From: Terriglobus roseus DSM 18391
Lineage (GTDB): Bacteria > Acidobacteriota > Terriglobia > Terriglobales > Acidobacteriaceae
Direction of reading: 5' to 3'
DNA: 64,000 nucleotides
Assembly: GCF_000265425.1 (NCBI RefSeq)
Contig: NC_018014.1
Location: forward strand, 2,852,001 to 2,916,000
Shown here: positions 28,401-36,668 of the stretch, in pieces
Layout of the letters: each line of letters begins with the position of its first letter
How positions within the stretch are numbered: the first letter of the stretch is position 1
The notes under the pieces: generated by a model
The model's input: only the letters and a program-made list of their open reading frames with translations
The model's database searches: none
What the model was told of the DNA's origin: nothing
Position numbers and translations under genes: made by a program

Positions 28401-30635
28401 ATGAACCACTTACCTGCTATTTCGTATCGAGCGAATCGTCGTTCTTCATCAGGTGCAGCTGCAGTTATGCTTCTTCTATTGGTGGGCGCGATTACAACCT
28501 CTGCGCAATCCACTCCTGCACCAGCAAGACGGCCCACGATCGGCGTAGCACTCGAAGGTGGTGGGGCCCTTGGATTGGCTCATATTGGAGTGCTCCGCTG
28601 GTTTGAGAAGAATCACATCCCCGTCGACTATATCGTCGGTACTAGCATGGGCGGCTTGGTCGGTGGCCTATACGCGACCGGGCACAGTCCCAGCCAGATC
28701 GAAGGCCTTGTTAAAACGATGGACTGGCCACTCATCATCGGCGGTGAGACGCCTTACGAAGATCTTTCTTTCCGCCGCAAGCAGGATCACCGCGCGATTC
28801 CGACAAGCCTCACGCTCGGGTTCAGACGGGGAGCGGCTCCGCCTTCGGCGCTAAACGCCGGCCAACAAATCTCCATGGAAATCGATCGAGCGACGTTGCC
28901 ATATTCGACAGTTGAGTCCTTCGACGACTTGCCGATCCCTTTCCGTTGCGTATCGACGGAGTTGATCTCTGGCCAGTTGCATGTCTTCGACCACGGCCCC
29001 ATCGCTCTCGCAATGCGGTCCACCATGTCACTACCAGGTGTGTTCGCACCCATCCGCGACGGAGACAGCTTGTATATCGATGGGGCGCTTGTGGACAACC
29101 TTCCCACTGATGTGGTTCGCGAGATGGGACCTGACATCGTGATCGCGGTTCACCTGCAGGTTTCCGCGGCAACTGCTAACGATATTCGGTCTTTGTTTAG
29201 TGTTCTGGGACGGTCAATCACGGTAGGGGTAGCAAATACGGAATTGCGGGGAATGGAAGGGGCGGACTTGGTGATTAAGGTAGATGTCTCCCGATTCAAC
29301 AGCCTGGAATATGAAAAAGGAGATGAGCTGATCGAGCAAGGATTTCAGGCCACGGAAGCAAAATCCATGATTCTCCGGCCCTATGCACTCAATCAAACTG
29401 ACTGGGATGCATATCTTAAAAATCGTGACGGCCGTAGGCAAGCACCGATCCCTGTCCCGCGTTTCATAGCAGTCCAGGGAGTGAATGGAGGAGCTCAAAA
29501 GACAATCGAGACATCTCTGCAACAGATAATCGGCAAGCCGCTCGATACATCACACCTCGAGGCCGACCTGACGCGGCTGACTGGACAAGGCAGGTTCGAC
29601 GGTGCCTCATATGGTCTGACACGCAAAAACGGCGAGGATGGATTGCTTGTAATCGCACACGAACAGGAATACGCGCCGCCGGTTTTGCAACTCGGCTTCG
29701 AAGTAAGTGGCGCCCAGCCTGACAATGTGAACTTCACGCAGGCAGGAAGACTCACCTTCATGGAGATCGCCGGGGCTGGATCAGAATTGCGGAACGACTT
29801 CCAGTTCGGCAATACCTACGGTATAGAGTCTGAGCTCTACAAACCATTTGCAGGGCGGTCACAATGGTTTTACGCGCCGCGCATCAGCGCAAACATCTCC
29901 CAGCAGCGAATCTACTCCAACGCGCTTCCTGTAGCTCAGTACAGTTTTGGCCGGGCAGCGGGAGCCCTTGATTTTGGCTATGCGGTTAGCCGTTTCACCG
30001 AAGTCCGCGCAGGGTATGAGACTGGTTACCTTGATGCCTCTCTCAGGCTTGGGACTCCAGAATTTTCGTCCGTGAAAGGAAGAACCGGCACATCAAAGCT
30101 CCGGTTCGAGACATTGCATCTCGACCACCCAATCATTCCAAGACGCGGCTACGTGGGCCGGTTTAGTTTTGACTGGGTCGATACAAGCCCAGGTGCTAAA
30201 AGCGCGTATCCCAGTGTGCGGTCGTCTGTGAGCTATTTCAAGACTGTGTCGCGCGCCGCTTCCGTCTTCTTGACGGCGCAGGGTGGCACTACCCTTGGAT
30301 ACCGGAACACCGGTGTTCCGCAGTTCCTCATGGGAGGGGTTTCCGGCTGGGTAGCTTACGGGGCGAACGAACTGAGGGGCAACCAGTTCTACCTTTTGCG
30401 GGCCGGCTATATGCATTCGCTTTTCCGAATGCCACCCTTCCTTGGAGGGAACGTCTATGGTGTGACGCTCTTCGAAGCAGGGAAAATGTTTGCCTCGCCT
30501 CAGGTGAGCAGGCTGCCGACGGATGGTGTGGCGGGCATGATCGCGGTCACAGCCGTGGGGCCAGTGTTCGTCGGCGGTGCCGTAGGCGACACAGGCCATG
30601 CGAAGTGGTTCTTCTCCCTCGGGCATGTTTTCTGA
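28401..30635 (+). CDS. Patatin-like phospholipase fused to POTRA and outer-membrane barrel (type Vd-like)
   Basis: 744 aa from ATG 28401, which has AGAAGG 7 nt upstream; an ATG at 28374 lacks one. Order: signal peptide (AVMLLLLVGAITTSAQS); patatin domain at about residues 45-330 with the oxyanion motif GVALEGGGALGLAHIGVL, nucleophile elbow GTSMGGLVGG and the Asp of the dyad in YIDGALVDNLP; a POTRA-like segment at about 355-440 (FIAVQGVNGGAQKTIETSLQ); then a C-terminal barrel to FFSLGHVF. This is the PlpD/FplA architecture, where the barrel places a lipase at the surface. Catalytic residues look intact. Members hydrolyse phospholipids; the target here is unknown. Confidence 0.88.
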   Translation: MNHLPAISYRANRRSSSGAAAVMLLLLVGAITTSAQSTPAPARRPTIGVALEGGGALGLAHIGVLRWFEKNHIPVDYIVGTSMGGLVGGLYATGHSPSQIEGLVKTMDWPLIIGGETPYEDLSFRRKQDHRAIPTSLTLGFRRGAAPPSALNAGQQISMEIDRATLPYSTVESFDDLPIPFRCVSTELISGQLHVFDHGPIALAMRSTMSLPGVFAPIRDGDSLYIDGALVDNLPTDVVREMGPDIVIAVHLQVSAATANDIRSLFSVLGRSITVGVANTELRGMEGADLVIKVDVSRFNSLEYEKGDELIEQGFQATEAKSMILRPYALNQTDWDAYLKNRDGRRQAPIPVPRFIAVQGVNGGAQKTIETSLQQIIGKPLDTSHLEADLTRLTGQGRFDGASYGLTRKNGEDGLLVIAHEQEYAPPVLQLGFEVSGAQPDNVNFTQAGRLTFMEIAGAGSELRNDFQFGNTYGIESELYKPFAGRSQWFYAPRISANISQQRIYSNALPVAQYSFGRAAGALDFGYAVSRFTEVRAGYETGYLDASLRLGTPEFSSVKGRTGTSKLRFETLHLDHPIIPRRGYVGRFSFDWVDTSPGAKSAYPSVRSSVSYFKTVSRAASVFLTAQGGTTLGYRNTGVPQFLMGGVSGWVAYGANELRGNQFYLLRAGYMHSLFRMPPFLGGNVYGVTLFEAGKMFASPQVSRLPTDGVAGMIAVTAVGPVFVGGAVGDTGHAKWFFSLGHVF

Positions 30636-30695
30636 ACTGCTGCCAGATCTGAATGTCAGAGACACATCACGCCCGGACTTGGCTGGAGGAAAACG

Positions 30696-31046
30696 GTGAG
30701 ATCGCTGAGAACAAACTTTGGAATCGGTCTAGCGCTTGTGCTTACCGTCTGCACTGCCAGCTTCGCTCAGGTGCAAAGAATAGACCGGCGGCAGGTTACG
30801 GGACTCGTGTCCATGGGGGGGCAGGCATTGCAAGGTGCGGTCGTGTATATCAAAGTATCCCCGACCCTAAGAGTCCGCACCTACATAACACAGGAAGACG
30901 GGTTGTATTCGTTTAGTAGTTTGCAGTCGCATACTGATTATTTGCTTTGGGCGTCATATCACGGTCGGCGTTCTAAGATGAAAAAGATAAGCCACTTTGA
31001 TCGCGCACTCGACCGTAAGATCCTCTTAGTAATCCCTGAACACTAA
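30696..31046 (+). CDS. Small exported carboxypeptidase-regulatory-like domain protein
   Basis: 116 aa, GTG start 30696 behind a strong GGAGG. A signal peptide (IGLALVLTVCTASFAQ) precedes one Ig-like regulatory domain (QVTGLVSMGGQALQGAVVYI, ITQEDGLYSFSSLQSHTDYL). It resembles the 166-aa protein at 61691 in layout and in the R-T/L-x-V-R motif before the second half. No catalytic residues. It lies 60 bp behind the patatin gene. Function unknown. Confidence 0.65.
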   Translation: MRSLRTNFGIGLALVLTVCTASFAQVQRIDRRQVTGLVSMGGQALQGAVVYIKVSPTLRVRTYITQEDGLYSFSSLQSHTDYLLWASYHGRRSKMKKISHFDRALDRKILLVIPEH

Positions 31047-31091
31047 TGTCGCACCGTCTTCTGTTAGAGCCAAGATGCTGCCGTTCGTCTG

Positions 31092-31450
31092 GTGGCATAT
31101 GATTTTTTCGGTTTCTTGTTAGCTCCCCTGTTTCTGCTCGGCTGCACTTCCAGCCCGCGCAGCCAGGATATCGTCCGCAGGTCAACCGCTGCCGTGACCA
31201 GGACTGTTGTCAACGATGCGAAAGTAGCGGCTCTTAGAATCCGCGACGATCTCAGACGCAATCCTGACAACGAGCCTGTGGACATCAACACTTTGTCCAG
31301 AATTCACCTTGAAGGCCTACCCGGTGTAACGGCGGCTATCGCCGAACGCGTGATTCGAGGCCGGCCCCTACAAACGCCCCTCTGATCCATCGCCACATCC
31401 TCTCTCAAGCGCATTATGATAAGGCCTCTCCGAGGCTCGTTGCTCATTAG
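31092..31450 (+). pseudogene. Helix-hairpin-helix lipoprotein, frameshifted near its end
   Basis: Short exported protein with a lipobox (PLFLLGCTSS) and a ComEA-like helix-hairpin-helix (DINTLSRIHLEGLPGVTAAIAERVIRG, landmark at about residues 63-89). GTG 31092 is the only start in this frame and its ribosome site is poor. The frame ends at TGA 31383, but LIHRHILSQAHYDKASPRLVAH, the normal family ending, follows in the +1 frame to TAG 31448-31450. One missing base around 31376-31381 explains it. HhH units usually bind DNA; an envelope lipoprotein with one is a recurring, uncharacterised acidobacterial type. Confidence 0.6.
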
Positions 31451-31823
31451 CTGGCTGTCGTCACCGTTTAGAAACACGAGCGGTCGCTTGCCGGGTACGA
31501 TGCGTGACGATAGCCGATCTCGAGCTTGGTCGACTCGGGCTGCGGGTGGATCGATTCGACCATGATGGGCTAAACGAGAGTCAGGCTATACCCCGGCAAA
31601 TCGCTTACATTCAATTATCGTTCTCGAACCCGCCTGCACGTATTTATGGGCCCACGAATATCGAGCACATTCGCGGCCTTGCAGTGTTTAGAAGAAGAGT
31701 GCACTGACCTCAGTCGCCGTTAGCTTCTACTTTCAACTCTAGTACCAATCTCACCTTGGTGTTCCTATAACGCAGCCCCGGCTTATCTTCCGTAAGCAGT
31801 ACGAGCATCATTCTTCCTGCTAG
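31451..31823. other. Intergenic stretch, no gene recognised
   Basis: Lies between convergent genes. The frame at 31504-31707 (plus, 67 codons) has no ribosome site or recognisable domain. A 33-codon minus-strand frame at about 31709-31811 is also unsupported. Nothing else seen. Confidence 0.5.
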
Positions 31824-33098
31824 TCACCGACTCGACAGCTGTCCCCGCAAAACAACAGCCGTGATGTCTGTCTGCAAATACCTAAGATCCTCCTGCGGAT
31901 TGCGGTTCAGTATCAGCAGATTTGCGTAGTACCCCGGCTGAACCCGCCCCACGCTCTTCAGGCCGTAAGCGCGATCAAAGTTTACGGTTGCTGTTGCCAG
32001 CGCCTCGTCGTTGGTCAGCCCGAGGACTTCCTTCATCTTGTAAAGATCATTCAGTAGAGAAAGCCCTGGCAGGGTCCCGAATCGCGGATTCGCGCTTGCC
32101 GCCAGATACCTTGCACCGTTCCGTTTGTTAGCTCTCTCCAGCGCATAGAGCGACTCAGCCCACTGATTGTTTGCGTAGTTCGTGTAGACGGATTCGCTGA
32201 CTCGCGTCATCGGTATGCCGCAGGTATTCCGCTCTTCGTAATACTTCGAGAATGCCGCGAACGTAGCGAAGTCGTGGAAAGAGTAGAGGCCAAGGGCTGG
32301 CGTGAGAAAGAAGTTCTTCACGAGGAACTTGGAATGCTCCTGCGTGGTCGAGCTTTCCCCATCGACCGCTCTATAGAAATTGAGTAACGAGGATGCGTTT
32401 GTCTGAAGATCCGGTAAGTCTCGGATGGAGTCCGGTGCCAGCGGGTCAAAGTACCATTCCGTGTGTAAAAGATTATGAACCCCCACCGCGTCACGATAGG
32501 CCGCTGAAGCCAACTCCGCGTTGATGCGGATCTTGTTGTCTTCCCGAAGGCGCGGCAGCAGATACGCCATCTGGCTTGCGTTCATATCCTTATTTAGATC
32601 GACAAATTTAACACCGTCGCTGTTTTGGAGAGCGCTCGAAACCTGTTCGTCGAGCTGATCCAGCGTAAACGTGCCGCCAATGCCACGGCTCTTTATCAAC
32701 GCCATGGGATAGATCACAGGTGAAGGATTCAAGCTGAGGTTAATTGCTCCACGATCCAACCCTGCCGTCGCAACGACCGAAGTGACTCCATAACGAATCG
32801 CCTCGTCAGCTTCGCACTGCGTGCTCATTTCACTCAGTGAGTCGGTCAGGCCCGCCATAATAAACTTGCCTCTGACATCCACAGTAGGCTCATCGTCGGG
32901 ATACTGATCCTCCGTGTAAATCGCCGAGATGCGATCTCCCGTCACTTCGATGACGGAATGCGCAGCCAGCCCTTCGGCCGGGCGAATCAATGTCGCTCCA
33001 ACTAGAAGATACGAGCCGGACCGAAACTCACGCGCACAAGACGAGAGCAGCGGTAGAAGCGACAGACCAAGGAGGCCGAGGTAGTTCATGATCCGCAT
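31824..33098 (-). CDS. Amidohydrolase-fold lipoprotein lacking metal ligands (likely pseudoenzyme)
   Basis: 424 aa from ATG 33098 (MRIMNYLGLL); a TTG at 33113 is less likely. Lipobox LLSSCAREF. It has amidohydrolase composite-barrel features at both ends (LLVGATLIRPAEGLAAHSVIEV, GKFIMAGLTD; C-terminal TNDEALATATVNFDRAYGL, VGRVQPGYYANLLILNRNPQEDL). Where the family has GLxDAHTH, this protein reads GLTDSLSEMS: both HxH histidines are gone. I also find no carbamylated-Lys motif, no His in place of the EHG motif and no GTD motif. It therefore should not bind the usual metals. The reading frame is intact at full length, which argues for retained function, perhaps binding. It is divergent from the YtcJ-like enzyme at 33303. 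Confidence 0.75.
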   Translation of the reverse strand: MRIMNYLGLLGLSLLPLLSSCAREFRSGSYLLVGATLIRPAEGLAAHSVIEVTGDRISAIYTEDQYPDDEPTVDVRGKFIMAGLTDSLSEMSTQCEADEAIRYGVTSVVATAGLDRGAINLSLNPSPVIYPMALIKSRGIGGTFTLDQLDEQVSSALQNSDGVKFVDLNKDMNASQMAYLLPRLREDNKIRINAELASAAYRDAVGVHNLLHTEWYFDPLAPDSIRDLPDLQTNASSLLNFYRAVDGESSTTQEHSKFLVKNFFLTPALGLYSFHDFATFAAFSKYYEERNTCGIPMTRVSESVYTNYANNQWAESLYALERANKRNGARYLAASANPRFGTLPGLSLLNDLYKMKEVLGLTNDEALATATVNFDRAYGLKSVGRVQPGYYANLLILNRNPQEDLRYLQTDITAVVLRGQLSSR

Positions 33099-33302
33099 AG
33101 CTATCCAAACCAAATCGTAGGTACAACCAACTCTTTCATGATGAGTGGGGCGTAAGGGTCCAGGCAGCTACAACTTATGGGCGCTCTTTGCTCCAACAGA
33201 CGCGCTATTGGAAATCGAGCTATGGGAAATTAGGCTCACGAGAGCCCGCCCCACCGGCAGCGTCCCTAGAGACACCACTAAAGAACACCAAAGGATATTT
33301 TT

Positions 33303-35159
33303 ATGTGCATCGCTTGTACGTTGTCTGACACCCTGGGCAGACTTGCTTCCGATAACATGCAGCCTGATAAAGGCTCGATTGTCGGTCGGCGCCAGTTTCT
33401 GAGCGGTGCTCTCGCCCTGGCGAGCGTAGCGAGTTTGCCTGCTTCGGCCATGATGAGGGATGCTAAGGGTTCGTTCGTGAAAGCTATTCCTTCCCGAGAC
33501 GGGAAGGCCACGGTGGTCTTTACCAATGGGGCCGTCTACACCATGAATTCAAAGGCTCCCTGGGCGGAGGCTGTTGCGGTCAATGGTGACAAGATCGTCG
33601 CCGTCGGCACGAGCGCCGAAGTGAAATCCAGCATCGGTAAGCGCACAGAGGTCATCGATCTCAAGGGACAGATGCTTCTTCCTGGCTTTGTCGAGGGGCA
33701 CACTCACCCGTTTCTCGGAGCCTTTTTTACCTCAGGTGTGGACCTGCAGTACCCCACGCTCGAAGAGGCACTCAAGGAGATCAAGAAGTATGTAGCCGCC
33801 AACCCGACTGGCCCGCTGCGCGGTTTTGGATGGCGCATGGATATGTTCCCGAAGGAAGGACCGACCCGCCAGATGCTGGACGAGATTGTCAGCGACCGTC
33901 CCATCATGCTTTTCGCGATCGATGTCCATAGTATGTGGGTGAATAGCAAGGCGCTTGAAGTCGCAAAGATCACAGCGAAGACTCCCGATCCGATTCCAAA
34001 CTTCAGCTATTTCGTTCGCGATAAGAATGGCGAGCCAACGGGGTTCGTGTTGGAGGTGCTTGCCGAGCTTATGGTGGCCAACGCAGTAGAGCCCGTCACG
34101 GTGCAAGCGATGTCTGCCTATCTTGGGAAGTGGCTACCGAATGCGGCGAAGGCTGGCATCACGACATTGTTCGACGCGTCTGTGCCGCCCGTCTCGGGCG
34201 ATGAGGGCGACATCATCCAGATCTACGCTGACTATGAAGCGAAGGGTGCCTTACCGTTTCGCGTCTCGGCATCGCACGTAGTTAAGGGTGCCAGCGGTGT
34301 CGCAAAGGCGGTAGCGAAGACACAAGGGCTCGCCAGACGATTTCAGAGTTCACTAGTGAACGCGCGCACGTTGAAGATCGTAGCGGACGGGACAGAGGAA
34401 GGCTGGACGGCGTACATGCTGAAGCCGTATACCGATAAGCCGAATGAAGTCGGCACACCACCATTCACCCAGCAAGAGATGGACACGATGGTCTCGTCGG
34501 CCGACCTTGCCGGTATCGATGTGCACATACACGCCTGCGGCGATGCAACGGTCCGCATGGCGCTGAATGCCATCGAGCATACGATCACGACAAATCCTCT
34601 GCGGGACCGTCGGAACACAATCGCTCACAATGTCCTGGTGGATGATGCGGATTTACCTCGCTTTGCAAAGCTAGGGGTAGTCTCCGAGTTCTCGCCTAAC
34701 TGGCACTCCTACGATCCAGACACGACACAAATCCTTCTGGAACGTATGGGACCAGAACGCCAGGGAAAGATCTACCGACCGAACTCGATCCTGAAGGCAG
34801 GAGGTCGTATCTCCATGGGCACTGATTGGCCAGCGGCGGGATATTTTTCGACCTACAAGCCACTCGACGCAATTCAGATTGGTGTGACTCGTAAGCTGCT
34901 GGACAAAACCGACGCGGACCCCTGCCTTCAACCTGAGAGCGAACGTCTTGAGCTTTCGGACGCCTTGCACGCGAACACGTTGGGAGCGGCCTACCAACTC
35001 CGCATGGAGAAGGAGATCGGTTCCATCCAAGTCGGAAAGTGCGCCGATCTGGTGGTTCTCGCAAAAAACCTCTTCAACGTGCCGAAGAGTGAGATCGCCG
35101 GCACGCCGGTGAGAATGGCCATGCTGAACGGCCGCTTTACTCATCGAGAAGCTTTCTAA
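33303..35159 (+). CDS. Tat-exported YtcJ-like amidohydrolase (amidohydrolase 3 family)
   Basis: 618-aa metal-dependent hydrolase. ATG 33303 follows AAGG by 9 nt. The twin-arginine motif VGRRQFLSG (residues 27-35) and the hydrophobic ALALASVASLPASAM predict Tat export. Ligands are in place: HxH in GFVEGHTHPF near residue 137, HIHACGD near 402, NTIAHNVLVD near 440 and GTDWPAA near 500. The closing IGSIQVGKCADLVVLAKN is standard. The family includes N-substituted amide and formamide deformylases. Its 204-bp upstream gap is shared with the divergent, metal-ligand-less lipoprotein gene. Confidence 0.87.
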   Translation: MCIACTLSDTLGRLASDNMQPDKGSIVGRRQFLSGALALASVASLPASAMMRDAKGSFVKAIPSRDGKATVVFTNGAVYTMNSKAPWAEAVAVNGDKIVAVGTSAEVKSSIGKRTEVIDLKGQMLLPGFVEGHTHPFLGAFFTSGVDLQYPTLEEALKEIKKYVAANPTGPLRGFGWRMDMFPKEGPTRQMLDEIVSDRPIMLFAIDVHSMWVNSKALEVAKITAKTPDPIPNFSYFVRDKNGEPTGFVLEVLAELMVANAVEPVTVQAMSAYLGKWLPNAAKAGITTLFDASVPPVSGDEGDIIQIYADYEAKGALPFRVSASHVVKGASGVAKAVAKTQGLARRFQSSLVNARTLKIVADGTEEGWTAYMLKPYTDKPNEVGTPPFTQQEMDTMVSSADLAGIDVHIHACGDATVRMALNAIEHTITTNPLRDRRNTIAHNVLVDDADLPRFAKLGVVSEFSPNWHSYDPDTTQILLERMGPERQGKIYRPNSILKAGGRISMGTDWPAAGYFSTYKPLDAIQIGVTRKLLDKTDADPCLQPESERLELSDALHANTLGAAYQLRMEKEIGSIQVGKCADLVVLAKNLFNVPKSEIAGTPVRMAMLNGRFTHREAF

Positions 35160-35179
35160 AGGTTGAAGAAACGATTTAC

Positions 35180-35201
35180 GGCTCGCCTGCGAAGGCGAGC
35201 C
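35180..35201 (+). terminator. Hairpin after the YtcJ-like gene
   Basis: GGCTCGCC, loop TGCGAA, GGCGAGCC: a perfect, GC-rich 8-bp stem 20 bp after the stop codon. There is no long T run after it, but position and strength fit a transcription terminator. Confidence 0.6.
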
Positions 35202-35509
35202 ATTCCCTGTTACTGGGGACTGATGTTGAATGCAACCGACTTCGAACTCGTTCGTCTGGAGTAGAACCAGACAGTCGACTTATCTGGCCTGCAGACGTCG
35301 GCCCTGCCCCATCGATGCCGCCACACTCGCGAAGGATCCTCAGGATCGAACGCGTCAATCAAAGTACTCATCTAGATTGAATCATCGTTCAACCCTCAAC
35401 TCGCGGATTGAGCGATCCTAGAACGCGTGCCGGTGAGGTGAAACATCATAGCGTTTTGTCTGACTCTCCAAGGCAAACTGCCAGATTCGGCAGCACGGCG
35501 GATGCCAGG

Positions 35510-35870
35510 AGCAATCAGAGAAAGACTGCCCATTGTTGAAATGGCCTTATTCTCTAGAGGTTGCGCCGAGTCAAGCCGCGCAATCCCGGCTCCGTCTTCG
35601 CAACAAATGCAGCCAGCCGGTCCCAACGCCGTCGCCCCACTCCTCGATCTTCCGGTTGAACACAGAGGCGATTTCCCAATGGAGCTCGATGAGTGTGGCA
35701 TTGACTGCCCGCACTGCCCTCTCACAGGGCGCGGCGATCAGTCTCGCGATCTGCGCGAAGCTCTCTCCTTCGCTTCTTCGCGCGATGGGACTCGTTTGTC
35801 CGATGGTCGAACTTGAGCTTGCCGGGTCATTATTTTCCGCCTCACGGACTCTTGTATCGACCATAGTCAA
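35510..35870 (-). pseudogene. Remnant of a YhcG/DUF1016-type (PDDEXK nuclease family) gene
   Basis: The N-terminal helical domain is recognisable: FAQIARLIAAPCERAVRAVN then ATLIELHWEIASVFNRKIEE and WGDGV. A one-base deletion follows, after which the next frame reads DRLAAFVAKTEPGLRGLTRR and NL, then TAG where the family has Phe (NLFRMRQF). RIR and a few residues more can be followed before another stop. The PDDEXK part is absent. In intact form such proteins occur beside restriction-modification systems and mobile elements. Clearly dead. Confidence 0.75.
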
Positions 35871-35929
35871 CCTGACTCAACAGCTGACTTGAATGAGGCC
35901 TACCTTGCTGCACCGAAGTGCTCAATCTC

Positions 35930-36480
35930 CGTCTCCGTCGCGTCGCAGCTTCGGCCGCTAAGGACCAGATCACACAGTCGCTATCGCTCTCCCCGACTGT
36001 GCCGCCCTCGGAGACTGACCGCAATCACGGCTCCTTCTCGATTGAGCTGGCTTCCTGCCAGACACGATTCTTTTCTTCACACAGACCGGAGTGGCCACCG
36101 TCCGGACGCGGCAGCTCTCGCCCGAGAGATCGATGATCGCCTACCGGTCCTCACGCATCGGAATGGCCTCAACGGTGAGCGAGGCTAGTCTTCCCTGCTC
36201 CAGAGAGCGCAGCCGACCAGCAGCGCCAGAATCGCGGAGTCCCACTTCCCCTTAGCGGTCGATGGGTCCGGCACCGCCAGCAGTTACCTCTCCTGTTCTT
36301 GGTCTGCCAGTTTCTGAAGCGAGTTCCCTTGTCCCGCACAGTCGGGATGTCGGCCAGTTTAGCTGCCTCTCCGCGGGTGAGCATGTCGTCCTTCTGGGCT
36401 TCGGAAGCCGGTTTCCGAACCGCCGCCAAACGCACACTGGCTCACCACGCCGTTCTTGGTGCAAAGCGTCCGACAGCCCG
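35930..36480 (-). pseudogene. Remnant of a tyrosine recombinase (phage-integrase family) gene
   Basis: Pieces of a XerD-like catalytic domain lie in order on the minus strand in different frames. LLAVPDPSTAKGKWDSAILA then LLVGCALW is at 36204-36282 (family: LLAxPD.ST.KGKRDYAILALLxGCALRR). Next come LASLTVE, then MRED with a stop, then IDLSGESCRVRTVATPV. RSVSEGGTVGESDSDCVIWS is at about 35960-36021. Catalytic Arg of the RR-x-E motif is replaced (CALWSRED) and several stops interrupt. The C-terminal HxxR and Tyr are not recognisable. With the YhcG remnant downstream this marks an old integrated element. Confidence 0.7.
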
Positions 36481-36668
36481 CATTCACGACTCGCACCTTT
36501 GCCCCCACCAGTGGTGCCACCTGCTCTTCAACTCCACGGCTTTTAGTTAGGTAACGGTTTCAACCCTGCGTGACCTTAAAGACAATTCGTCGTCGGCCCT
36601 ACGAAAGCCTCGCTTCAAGTCGACAACATGCGTACGGAAGCGGAAACGATCGGCAGGGCGCCAGGCGA

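Noticed and set aside
31504-31707. 67-codon plus-strand gene
   Set aside because: No ribosome site, no domain, in a gap between convergent genes.
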